Shown here: one piece after another, positions 1 to 12,700 of the stretch | Layout of the letters: each line of letters begins with the position of its first letter | Numbering within the stretch: the stretch's first letter is position 1 | From: Oxyruncus cristatus | Lineage: Eukaryota > Chordata > Aves > Passeriformes > Cotingidae | DNA: 64,000 nt | Reading direction: 5' to 3' | Assembly (NCBI GenBank): GCA_013399855.1 | Contig: VXAY01002362.1 | Span: forward strand, 186,001 to 250,000 | Made by a program: the position numbers and the translations under genes | The notes under the pieces: model-generated | Told to the model about the DNA's origin: nothing | Seen by the model: only the letters and a program-made list of their open reading frames with translations | The model's database searches: none

Positions 1-3000
1 GAAACAGAAGATTTTGCTTACTAGGACAAGATGGTAGGATCCTTGTCCTGTGTACAAGGGTCTGTACGATTCCACTGTTTCTAATCACACGTAATTATAT
101 AAAAAGAAAAAAGCATTTTATTTAGAACATCTTCATCAAAGAAAGCCCCTAAAGTTTTTATAAAACAACTGCAGGAAATAAATAGCACAAACAAGGAGAA
201 GAAAGAACAAAGACACACCCAACTTGATATGGAAACCCTGATGTTAAGACTGGTACTCCCTTCAGAAATACAAACAATACTGCTGGAAAAATTGCCATAT
301 TCCAAAGTTCTCATCCTCCTTCAAAGGTAAGAGAACTTGAAACAATGCAACAAAGAGAAACTTCACTGATAAAACTGTAAGACAGTTTGTTTAAGAAAAG
401 GTTCAAACTCTTCAACAGACTAAATATATATGCCTGCTGCCCATGTTGCATTTTTTAGTGCTTTTATCCACCACACAACTTATTCTATCACTTTCTACCC
501 CAAGGTCTGAATTTTTTCAAAACAAATTAATTTGGCTCTCGCATTACGTTGTGCTGGAGGCAGTATTGATACACAGAGATTGCAAATGAAAATTAGACCA
601 CACAGAAGGGTATACTAAATTATCCCATATAAAAAACAATGTTAAAATGGGATTTAAATAGTATAACATTAAAGTAATAGGTTTAAAAATACATTACATT
701 TTGATAAAAAATTGTAGTATTCTAAAATTATCACAGATGAAATGAAATGGAACAAAAATGTGTAAACAACAGGAAATATAAAAGTACATTTAAACCCCCA
801 GACCGCTTCAAATTTCTGTTTACTTATGCTCTGTGTGTACTAAATGTGCATATAAATATTAGTAGTAGCTCCAGAACAGATGCAGCTGCATTTTAAGAAC
901 ATTTCAGGTTTCTTTTATTTTTCCATTGTTTTTCTTACTTTGATTTTCTCAATAAGAAGATTTCATGGTAAAGCCACTGCTTTAATGAGAATGAGGCATA
1001 TATTATGCACAGCTTACTTTTAGAGGATCTGTCAGGTATTTGGAGGCTGTAGTTTTTTGTAATTCAGACAACAAGCTGCAGGGTTACATTTCATAGTTTC
1101 CTTCCGATCTTCTTCCAAGGTAGCATTCTTATTCTCTCATCCAGAAATACAATTAGCTATAAAGATCCTTTTGAATTATCTGTTAACAAATTAACAGAAA
1201 TGTCTATTTGCTCTTGCCACAACATGGGAATATTTTTGTGCATGGCACCTCTGCCTCCTCAGGGTGCTCTTCTTTCTGCCATCATGACGCCACACAGTTG
1301 GTGCTGGTCCAGAAGTGCACATTAGTTTGCGCATTCAGCAGAACCCCTCTGATTCTCTTCCTCAGAAACTTCTGAGCAACGGTGAAAACTTTAATTTATC
1401 AGAATTCTAATTTAACTTCTCCTTCCTTTTAGCAATGGGAAGAAGGACTTAATCCAAAGAGAACATTTACTCATGCAACCTTGACTTACTGGAAATCTTA
1501 GCATCCTAGCAGGGCACTTAGCAATGTTTTCACCAGACACGCTGGTAGAAGCTTCTTTATTCTGCTCTGTCTTAATCAACTTAAAATTATGTAACTGTTT
1601 GAACTAGCTGCAGTCACATATTAACTGTTAATAGAAGAGCCTTTTGTTTCCCAAAATCAATTTATTAAAAAAAAAAAAAAATCAATATTTGTGTTGGCTT
1701 TTCTTTTTCCCCCTCCTTAATTTCTGTTAATTTCTTATCCCCCCTGTCCTTTCTCAGTGGTGGAAAAGAAACTAAAACCAGTATATCTGCTACTGTTAAC
1801 CTCTGCTGCCAATCAAAATAAAGTCAAAGGATTACAAAAATGAAAATATGTCTTCTGGTTTTGTGTCCACACACTTCTACACAAAGAGTTATCTTCAGAT
1901 GGTTCCTCTATTGGCATAACAAAGATTTGAGTCACAGTCTTAACTGTGTTGCATCTGGAGAATCTGGTCTTTGAGAGATCAAATAAACCTCCCCAGTTAT
2001 GCAAAATTAGATCCCAAATACATAAAAACATTACTATTGATAAAACTTTAACCTATGTTACAGTGCCTTCTCGTTCCTGAAAAATCCTCTTAAGGTCACA
2101 GTTCAGATGCAGCAACACTCGGAAGACGATTTTCCCAACCAACTCCCAGAAAGAGATCCTTTACACTGTTTTTTTTGGTGTGCTATTTCTAGGAATCACT
2201 GGGAAAAAAACAGGAATGATTTCTCTATTTCCTTGTTGGAGCACGCTCTTCCCCAGAAGACCTATGGGTCTTATACTTCGTCACTAAAGCCTCAGAGTAG
2301 GGAGAGCAAATAGAACATTAGGCAGTCAATATGGTTTGAGATGCAGAGCTGGGCAGTTCTGGAGGCAGAGACCAAAGAGCAGGAAAAATAAAGATGAGCA
2401 CCCTATTTTTACTTCATTATGCACATCTTGTTACGGTAGGCTGGTGATATACCTCAGAGCTGTCAGAATGGAGCTTATTGGCACAAAACACAAAGCAAGA
2501 CCTATCCTTCTCTGACTCAGTAATTCCTTGTCCTCCTATCCACTGAATGGCAGCTCAGAAAAATACTAACACTGAAAGACAGCAATAAACACTTCTTGAT
2601 ACACAGGTATACAGGCTGCCTTCCTTTTTTACAGAGTACAAGGATCATCTGCTTTTATAACGGGTAGTCAAGAAAACACCTCATTTTCCTATAGAGCATT
2701 AGTGGGAAAGCGCTGCATAGCCTGTAAAGGCAAAAGCAGATCCCATATGAGAGGCAGAAAATCCAGGTTCAGTGACTGAAGGCAATCAAAACTAATACTG
2801 AAATGGAAAGAATAAGGCAAGTCAACTCAGCACCAAGAATCTGGTTCTTGTTCACACATTCTTACATGCTTAAAACTGCAACAAGAGACAGTGCTATTTG
2901 CTATTTCCTGACAAGAGACCAATTCATGCCCCACTTCTGCATGTCTTGAAACATCTGTAAATCAAAAGAGTCATTACAGACAACTGTAAAGGATGGGTAG

Positions 3001-3739
3001 GCTATGTCCACTACAGTTTCCTTGGGTTTTTTGTTTTTTTATTTAAATAGAGTAGAATTTACTGTAATTTCTAACAGAGGGTATAGTACTGGGATTCAAG
3101 ACATCTGTTGTTTTTTTCAGGTTCAGAGTTGTGCTTGCAGTTCGTAAATTAAAATCAGTTTTCTCAAAAAAGCTGAAATTAATAAGGGGAAACTAAAAGA
3201 GAAAGTTACAGTTATCACTATTTTCTCTATATCCTACTGAGTGACATCTTTGGAAATGTCAAAGTCTTTTGACAAAAAAGTATGACAAAATTAACAAGCT
3301 CATTTTCAAGGCACCTTATCTGTGCAATGGGGTATGAAGTCAATAAAAGCAATTAGTGCTACTCAAGAGCACCTCCGTTCTGACTCCCCAAAGTGCATAG
3401 TGGAAATCTTGTGGGGACACCTGTATAAAACTCTAAGTTAGATGCTCACCTAGTACTGCTAACTGGGTCTGCTATATACTGCATTGGAACGCAGTTTGTT
3501 TCTTTGGGCATTTTCTCCCATTCTGCCTTACCTTATGTCAGAGCTCTTCCAGTGCTCTTTTACTTGCCCCTGTGTATCAGCAATTCAAAGAAAGGAAAAG
3601 ATGGAAAAAGTCAGAAAAAATAACAAAAGCCTGAAACCCCTCTCTTAGGATGTACTCCATAAAAATTGCCTCAGAAGAAACATCACCTTCATTTGCAACA
3701 AAGCATAACCAAGTGGAGTAGCTTTTATTTTCTTTAATC
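1..3739. other. Gene-free AT-rich stretch
   Basis: No coding sequence, RNA gene or classifiable repeat was recognised on either strand. Open frames are at most about 77 codons and look like chance openings in AT-rich DNA. A run of 15 A lies at 1667-1681. The stretch could be intronic or intergenic, and the sequence does not decide which. Confidence 0.6.
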
Positions 3740-3759
3740 TTTTTTTTTTTTTTTTTTTT
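3740..3759. repeat. Poly-T homopolymer tract
   Basis: An uninterrupted run of 20 T is followed by ACAG, so it mimics a splice acceptor (pyrimidine tract plus AG). It could equally be the minus-strand A-tail of a decayed retroposed copy, but no recognisable body lies on either side. The downstream open frame (to 3970) resembles no known protein, so I treat this as a simple repeat. Confidence 0.85.
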
Positions 3760-6700
3760 ACAGACACACTACTTACAATGTGTGATCCACTTTCTTAGAG
3801 AAAAAAGATTCGTTAAGAGTGCAGGAGATGTCCCCTTGATAGCAAAGGAACAGGGAAAGTTGGAGAGCAGGAACCGCGGCATTCAGGTCACTATAAGAAT
3901 TCCCACTGGTCTCCACAAAACACCAAACAAACAAGACTGGAATTCATTCAACTCTGGTTTCAGCCTTTGAATACCTACAATTACTCTCAAAGGACTAATG
4001 AGGAAGCCAGTACTCCATCTCATAAGAAATACTGACAGTAAGAAAGCAAGAAATTTGGTACTGTGCATCAGATGAAGCTCACCCTTAAAATACTGGAAGA
4101 GGTAGTAATAGAAATGGATTTTTAATACATCACACATTTCCACTAATTTCATCCTACAGAAGAAGAGTATTCATTTGCTTTGCCTTTCTTGCCAGATAGT
4201 CCTATTTTTAAATCATCTGTATCACAAAATGGTTCTATTAATACATTACAAAATGCAGCAAGGTCCTCTGAAACAAGCTGGACGTGAGACTACGAGCAAG
4301 GGAGAAATATCTGTCATGTAAGAACAGCTCTGGATGGATTTTGACAAGTTGCTCGGTTCAGACGAGTTACATCGTTTCAGTTGCTCCTCTACTCCCCAAA
4401 ATGCATCTCAGACAAGAAAGACTTACATGAAGATGTGGGTAAACTCTTGTTTGCAACACAGTAATTATACCTGATCCTCAAGAAAACTGACCACCATGCA
4501 AAATTCTTTATATTTACTGAAATACTGGATGTTCTTCCCCTTCCATGGAAGAACTAATACTTATGCCCAAAGGTACACTTCACCATTGATGCTTTTTCGA
4601 AATTCACTGTAGGTATTGTTCTACTTGAACTTCAGACATATGGTAAAAGTAGCAAATCAGCATCTCTGAAGTCGAATGCATCATTGTTCACAATAAATCA
4701 CCACCCAAACAGAATTACTGTAGTAAAAAATTGACTCATGGCCTACACTTCAAGGTTTTTTAGAGTTTTATTGCACTCTTTAAATGATCTAATTTTACAG
4801 TGTAATTCTTCATTATTTATCTTGGATCATCCCCTAAGCTCTCCTTTCAAAGAGCAACAAAAACAAAGGTGTCTCCTGGAATTCTCAAACATTTTTCTGG
4901 ATAGCAAGGTTGGTCAAATTAGACTTCAAATAGCATGGCATCTCTTCTGAAATTCCTTTAAAATATATGATCTCCCACATTTTGGAGGGCAAAGAGTTTT
5001 CTCCAACAGGCAGGCAAACCAAAAACTCGTTTCAAACACTAGTACCTCACCCTGCAGATGCTAAGTTTTGAGTTCCTTCATGGCTTTTCAAAAAAAGAAA
5101 TGCCATAACTTAGTTCTGCAAAACAGCTCAAAGAACCACTTCTATGTCATGGATTATTAAACTGAACCAAAAGGAGGAATGTGTTTAAAATATAACAGAA
5201 ATTTGCAACTCAGCGAAAATCATCACTTAAGCCCATCCAGCATTTACTCTTACTAAACCATTTACTTTTCCTAAACTTTCACTAAAGGCCTAAGAAAACC
5301 TGGTCACTTTCAGCTACAAAAGGAGACACTATTTAACAAATATTTCTATATATGTCAGTGTCCTGTTTTGTTGCACTGTTTTTCCATTTCCTGGACTGTG
5401 AATTTTAATACTAAGGAATAGGTAAGCAAAAGAAAGCTGAAGTAAAGCCATCACCACAACAATCCTAAACACAAGAGATGGTCATTTAATTGTACTTTAT
5501 GATGTGTGCTTGGATAGGTAACATGCACTGAAATAGAGAAGGAAATATGTAGGTACTATTTTCAACATCATCTTCCATCACCCTTAAAATTCAAGTATTC
5601 TAACACACATACACATATGTATGTAAATAAAATAGAGAGCTATGATAGAATTACTTATCCTAATGATCCAAACCATTACAAGTCTTAAAATATTTTATTA
5701 TAAAACAGTGGGGAAAAAAAAAAAATCAGTCACTAAAAAATTGTTTTAACTCTTTCTTCCCTAGCATCACATATAATTAGTTGAGAATTTACACCAAGAA
5801 TCATGATTAGGGTAAAAATAAAAGGCTGCAGTACACATTTAAATAAAAAACAACAGCAAAAGTCCCACAGTAAGATATTAGAGAACCTTACTTTTCTAAA
5901 ATCCAGGCATGAACACACTGCATTTTTATTTCGGCTTCTACCATAGAAGGTGTCTCCAGAGACACCGTTTCATCCTTCCCTAGGATGCTACCAGGATACT
6001 GCAGTTCAGACTCTCAGAGGCATTTCGAGCCAAGAAACAAAGTCACCCCACAGGACAGTTACCTTCTGTTCCTGGACTGGGCAAATTGAAGTCCCTTCCT
6101 TGTGCAGAACTGAATCCTATGGATCCTACAATTAACATTGCCATCGATAAACAGCACACCTTCAGAAAAGAGTGGAAAAATACGAAAGCAGCAGCCATGA
6201 CTCAGAACAATCTGGAAACTGAAGATAAGATGGAGGTTCAACAGAAACAACAACAGCCAAAAAAAGGGACAGCGTTCAAGGTTTTAATCAGAACAGATAA
6301 CAATTTCTGTTAATTGCAAGAAGCAAATGTTGCAAAAAGGTCACAATCTCTGTGCGAAGCACAAAAAATACCTCCTAAAAAAACCTCCCAAAATTAAGCC
6401 TGCAGAAATGATAAAGTAATAGTAATCAGCTCATTGGATTAATCACATCAGCATCAAGATGTTTAAAGTAATCCATTCACAGTGTACCAGTCACAAATCA
6501 CAATTTATTGAGATTTATTGTTCCACTAAACCCATGAGAAAACAATGGCCTAATGACAAGGACCACTGTGTGCTCTGTGTTTGATCTACATAATTTCCCC
6601 AGCTAGTAGTCCTCAGACTGTAAATGTAGTGCAAAAATGCCCTCCTTGTGAACAATGAACACAAGGGAAAACATCAGCAATGACTCTTCTGCACTCTCTT

Positions 6701-9700
6701 ATACAGAACACCTGCAGTTCTCTCTGTTTCTAGATACATGATGATGGGACAGACTCTTCACCTCTTATGTGCCTGAAATGCGTTGCTTACACTCAGATGT
6801 TATTTAGAATAAACCTTGTTGTACTTCAGGAACCTTCGTTTTTAAATCAGTTGCAGCTCTCGGCATATTATTTAGAAGCTGTAAAAGAAGCTGCTTTTTT
6901 TCCTGACAGGAACACAAGTTTTTCAAACTGGATTTTGAAAAAGCTAAACTCTCCAGCAAAATGGCTGGAAATAGCAATTGCTTATTAGTTTAAAACTTTT
7001 TCTAAACACTGGTCACAGTCCTCAATAGTCCCGCATTTCACCAGCAGAAGGGTACTTGAAGCAAAGAAAACTTACTCCTTACTGAAAGTAAAACTGAAAA
7101 AAGAAAAAAAAAAAGGAAAACATTTAAAAACATTTCGCAAAAAGTACTGGAGTTTGTCTCCTCCTAGGACAATTAGGGACAGTTGGGTATCTAGAAATAC
7201 TCAGAACGCATGTCCAAACACTGCCAGTGTCCTCCTTCTCCTCCTCTGTGCCAGACTTCCCACGGGCTGAGTGAGGTCTGAGGCACAAAAGGGTAAGGGG
7301 GAAGAAGTGAACCCGAGGCCAGAAAGAAGTTTAAACTGACCCAGCTGTAATAACAAAGGCATACAAGCTCAATCATTTTTTATTCTAAAAAAACACTGGT
7401 TTAAAGAGGCTTACCATTTTCTTCATGAAGATTATATAAACAGAATTTCTTGCTTTCACTCCGTTTTTTTTTTCATACAACAATACGAAACGTTTTTAAT
7501 GGGAAAAGGTGCATAAAGCTGAATACTGCTAAATCACAAAAGTCCACAGTTGAATCCATACTGAAAATACTAAAAAGTTTACTTAAACATGTTTTGTAAA
7601 ACAATTAGCATTTTTCTCATGGGACCCAGACGAATGTAATTGCTGAAGGCATAATTGTCTACAAGCACTTGTATTCTTTATATTTTCAAAATATTTTGTA
7701 AGTTTTGGGGTTTTTTTAAGGGGTAAGGATGTTCTTCTTTCAGAATGAAGTTGGAAACAACTTCTTATCTCAGCAGCGACTTTTCTAAGACAACATTTCT
7801 CCTGCCACCTCCACTACCTTTCCACAACAGATGAGAAAAATATGCAACATGTGCTTCTCACAAATAGGGCAGTTGTCAAAGTCAATCGATATTTTAATGT
7901 GCTGGAGGCTTTTGCAGATTAAGGCCAGGGACAGACACCAGGGTGAGCAACACGACATGCAGGCAATTCTCTCATGCCGAAATACGCAAAGCAGCTGAAG
8001 ACATTTTATCTAACGTAAACACATTTTGCAAAGCGTGGTCCTTCATATCCATCTGTGCCAAACATACTTGAGAGGTGAAACGCAAAGTATATGCAATTAT
8101 TGCAACATCCCCCACTAACTGTGAAACACAGTTGTGGCCTGTTCTTATACGTTCAGATACATGATTGTAAACAAGCATTTTCCTAGCACGTCATTGTCTC
8201 CAATACACTGTCTCCATCCCCTTTCTCAAGTTTTCAGCTGTGCTGGGAAAAAAAAACAAACCAAAACAAAAAAATCTTTCAAGGCCCCAGGTCCACTTTC
8301 TGTTCTTCTGAAACTCAATGCCAATTTTACCTCTAACCTGTCTTTTCAACCAGCTACTGCTGCTAATTTATCATCAGGCCTTCCTCCTACTCCCTCTCTC
8401 TCCAGACAAGCTGCACGTCAGCATCTGCAAATCCCTTCACTGTCCTCCTATCCCTCCCTACTCTAATTTGCTGATGCCTTAAAAAAAAAAAATGAACTAG
8501 CAAGAGCAAACTTGTTTACAACACAAGACAGACTCATTTCTGGATACTTCAATTCATCATCTGTTGTTTTGTTTTAAGGTGGAAACATTTTGCTTTGCTT
8601 CAGGTTTCCTCAATATTTAACAGAACAGTTCTCATTACAACTCTTCATTATTAAACATCTCCCTTTTGTCCTCTACTTGAGCGCACAAATATGACAGTCT
8701 TATGATAATTTCAAAATAAACTATTCAATAATAAAATATCTTTCACAAAAATCTGCAAGCAATAATGAGCATACCTATGCAAAAAATAAATAGTTCCCAT
8801 GTATATATTTCAAAGAAATTGAGTGCAAGGTAAGCGAATCAATATGTGTAAGTGACCCAACATAAGAGATATATGTCAGAAGGGAAACCACAGGAAAATG
8901 GCAGACTGACCTCAGTTACCATCACAAGTGTGAAACCCAGGAAATAACAGAGAAGAAATGCAATCCATTAGATTTGTTTGTGTTAAATGATATTATCTTT
9001 AAAGAGACGCAGTTGTTTAAGATAAAAAGGTTCACTTTTCATAAAAGAAGAACACCATAAATACATTATTGGATTGTGGATGAAAAGCTGTATCAACTAA
9101 ATAAAAATTAATTTGCACATGGCAAGAAAACACAAAAATAAAATCATTAGAATAAAACGAATTATCATGGCTTTACACACTTGCCAGAGGCTATCTTCCT
9201 ACATTAAAATTCCTAGTAAATTAGTCCAAATCCTTAAAAAAGAAAAGCATCAAGAGATAAGTTCTTCATATAAAGACCACCATCCTTTTTTTCAATATAA
9301 GCCAAAAATCTCTTTAAGCAAGAAACAAGACTTAATATTTCCTATTTATGCAACTGTTATTATACCACAATGATTAAAGAAAATCTCAACAACAATGAAG
9401 ATGAAGTGGTTTCATATTAATTAAGTACCCCTTAAAGAGAAACTTCTTCACCCATATCTCAATGAAAAGCATTCTAAAACATCACAAAAGCATCACAAAG
9501 AAAATCAACTTTGTATTCAGTGCTAAGGATTTCAGTCCTTTCATTGATTTCAATAAGCTCAGTAAAATATTTTATTTAATGTAGCTGATTTATATTAGGA
9601 AAATAGCCAGTCAGCCTATGGAACTGGAGTCACAGTAATTACTACAGTAGCCTTGTACTATTAGAAATGACCAGTTATAACTCAGAAATAAGCAATACTT

Positions 9701-12700
9701 AGACAGGATGATCTCCTATAACCCACAGACATTTAACTATTATAGTTCAATAAATTAATAAATTATGTGTCTGGATGGGTAACACAAGATCACCCTCAAC
9801 AGAAGTTGAGGAGTACAGAGAGGATGAGACCTGGCTGCTGTGGAAAGAATGGCACCAAGTGAGATTGGACAATGGCAGTTGCTCTGGATGCTCAAGTCTC
9901 CAGTTTTAACACCCAAGCAAGGCCACGCACATTCAAAAGGACAAGACAGGAAGGCCACACAACACACCTCCTCTCTGCACCTTAAAGCAAAGAAACAAAA
10001 CAATACTACAAGGCTTTATGGTTTATAAGACTCTATTCAGGAAATAATTTTTTTACGTACAAATATGGTCTGATATCTCTGTACAATACCACACTTCTTT
10101 TGCTAAAGCAGAAACAGAGGAATTGGATTTCTCTCCTCAGGAACCAAGTAAGCAATGTAAAAATCTTCCTGGCTCACCAGTCATCTTCACATCCCTCTTA
10201 TAACTGTTCCTATAGTGCTTTCTTTCCTATATAAAACAATGTCTAGTCAGTTACTGTATGTTAAATATTCAAAGCATATCTACACAAAACCTAACATTGA
10301 GACCTAAAAAAAACCAGAACCAAAAACATTAAAACAAAATAAACCATTTAAACTTATTTTAGTAAGTGTTGGTTTCTGTCATTAAGCAATTAAAAAAAAA
10401 ACTTACATATTTATTAGAAGAGAATGAGAATATGGATGTATGAGAATACAGTTCACAAAATTTCCAGCTGCAATGTAATTTTTCTTTTCAAGACAGAAGC
10501 ATCATGACTTACCATGTTTGAGCTTTTAAGCTAAGATAGAGTTGCAAAAATTCCCTGCGTATCTTCTAAGACAGTGTAACTATCTAGCATGAAAAGTCAC
10601 AGATGGTTTGCTACTGTAAGTGTACAGCAGATGAAAACAAATGCCACATCAGGACAGTTTCTCTGTACAGTAACACAGCGGAGCTTTCAGTGTGATGGCT
10701 GCTTTAAAGGTTACAAAGAAGGTATTACTCAGTTATCTCTAACTTGCATTTCCTATGCATTAAACTTACCCAGCTTCAATAAAAAAAAAAGTGTTCTGCT
10801 CATCACTTATGCGTCTGAAGCGTTTTTCTCTATAAAGCTGGCATTCTGTCAGCTTAGAGATTGCCTGCTAAACTACCCATCTTGGCTTGCATTATGAAAA
10901 ACAGGAACAGGCATGCTCTTACGAGGCACACAGCCAAAAATGAGTAATACCTAACAATTTATACAATTACAGAAAACACAGCCTTGCTGGGATGCATATA
11001 ATAAGAAAACTAACCAGCTTTAGCTACATACCTACAGTATTTGATTTCATGAAACTAGGTCAGCATCCATTTATTTCTAATACTAAGAGCGTTCCATTGC
11101 TAACTCAAGGCAAGTACATTGTACTCTCAAATACTTACTTACATGTAGGCATTTTTTTAAAAAAATATGCTAAAAGAAACTGATATTGGGAGCAAAAGGA
11201 AGTAAAAGTTGCTTAGCATTTATTATCACCATGCAATCAATAGTATCCCCAGAAATTTTCTCCCCACTCAGAAGCTTTTTTTAAAAAACAAGGCTTCACT
11301 ATTTTCCCTTAACATTTAACACTAAACACTGAATATTTACTTAATGCTTATAAAATGCAAAGCACTAACTGCAGTGTTATCAACCACCACCATATTCCTC
11401 ATCAAGTACCCATAACAGCATCAGCCTGTTAATACTACTACTTGCCCATCAAAACAAACAGAAATTCCAGTTCTTCTAACAGTAACCAGGGATTTGAGAA
11501 ATGCAGAGCTGTAAAATAATACAAGCATCTTAAGAACACACATTTCAGCCTGCAATACCATAGCACATCAACCTAATAAACCCCAGTTTCTAGAAACCTA
11601 TGCCCCCGTAGTGTGAGTAACACAAGAGAAGAAACTAGCCCTGCAAAAAGTCCACTTCCAAAGCCCACATAGAGTCTGTGGGAAAGACAATCATACAGTC
11701 AATCACTCCATATCATTTGCATTTCCAGCAATATGGATATAACAGCTCACTGACATTCATATCCTGATTTCCCATAATAACAAAAGTACATTTTCTTTTT
11801 TAGGGGTCAATGTTTTGTTTTTTTTTTATGATTCTGTACTTTACCAAAACACATACGATTTGGCATCTATTATGATGGCAGAAATCTAATCTCAGACAAA
11901 AAATTAACTTCAGACCAAATCTTCTTGAAAGTAGGGAACTAATACTTATTTATAGTTGAAACCGGTCTGTGATGCACATGCAATGATCTTAATGGGCTTT
12001 ATATCAGTATTATCTAGACTTACTTTTCTAGATTCACACAAAGAAATTATTCCAACATGATTATCTTCGTTATTTCACAATATCTGCTTTTTCCCACATC
12101 CTGCTTCTCATTTTTTTATTATTTATTTACTTATAACGAGACTAAAGCTCATAAAACCATCATTGCTTGTTTTATTTTTCTCCAGCTTGATACGTTGAAC
12201 AAATAGTAACTGCTTTAGAAACCTAACAGGTTTCATTTTCTTGCTTAAGTTCTAACTCTTCAGAGTCCTAAGATTTCCATCATCTTGAATCCCCTGCTTC
12301 TCCAACATTTTGTACTTCTAAAACATCGCAGCAGACTACAGACAAATGTGGCTCACCTTGTGTTCACATCTGCTGACATCAGTGCAGTTCAACAGTTATA
12401 CATACCATGTCTACACACACAGATGCACACAATGGACACGAGGATACTCTTCTGACAGTATTTTCAGTACTTTCTGTCCCCTTAGTCTAGGAGAAAGCCA
12501 GCCTTTATATACAGGGAAATATGATCCAGTCTGTTCAAGCTGCTCAAAAATTCACTGTAAACGTAAAATTTACTACTTTAGACTTTGCATTGAAAAACAA
12601 GGATAAAAACCAAAGGACAAGAGATGATAACGGTTTCATTGTTTATCTTCAAAATTCTTTATTCAAGTCCAGGTTTTTATGATAATCGTCTTTACAGCAT

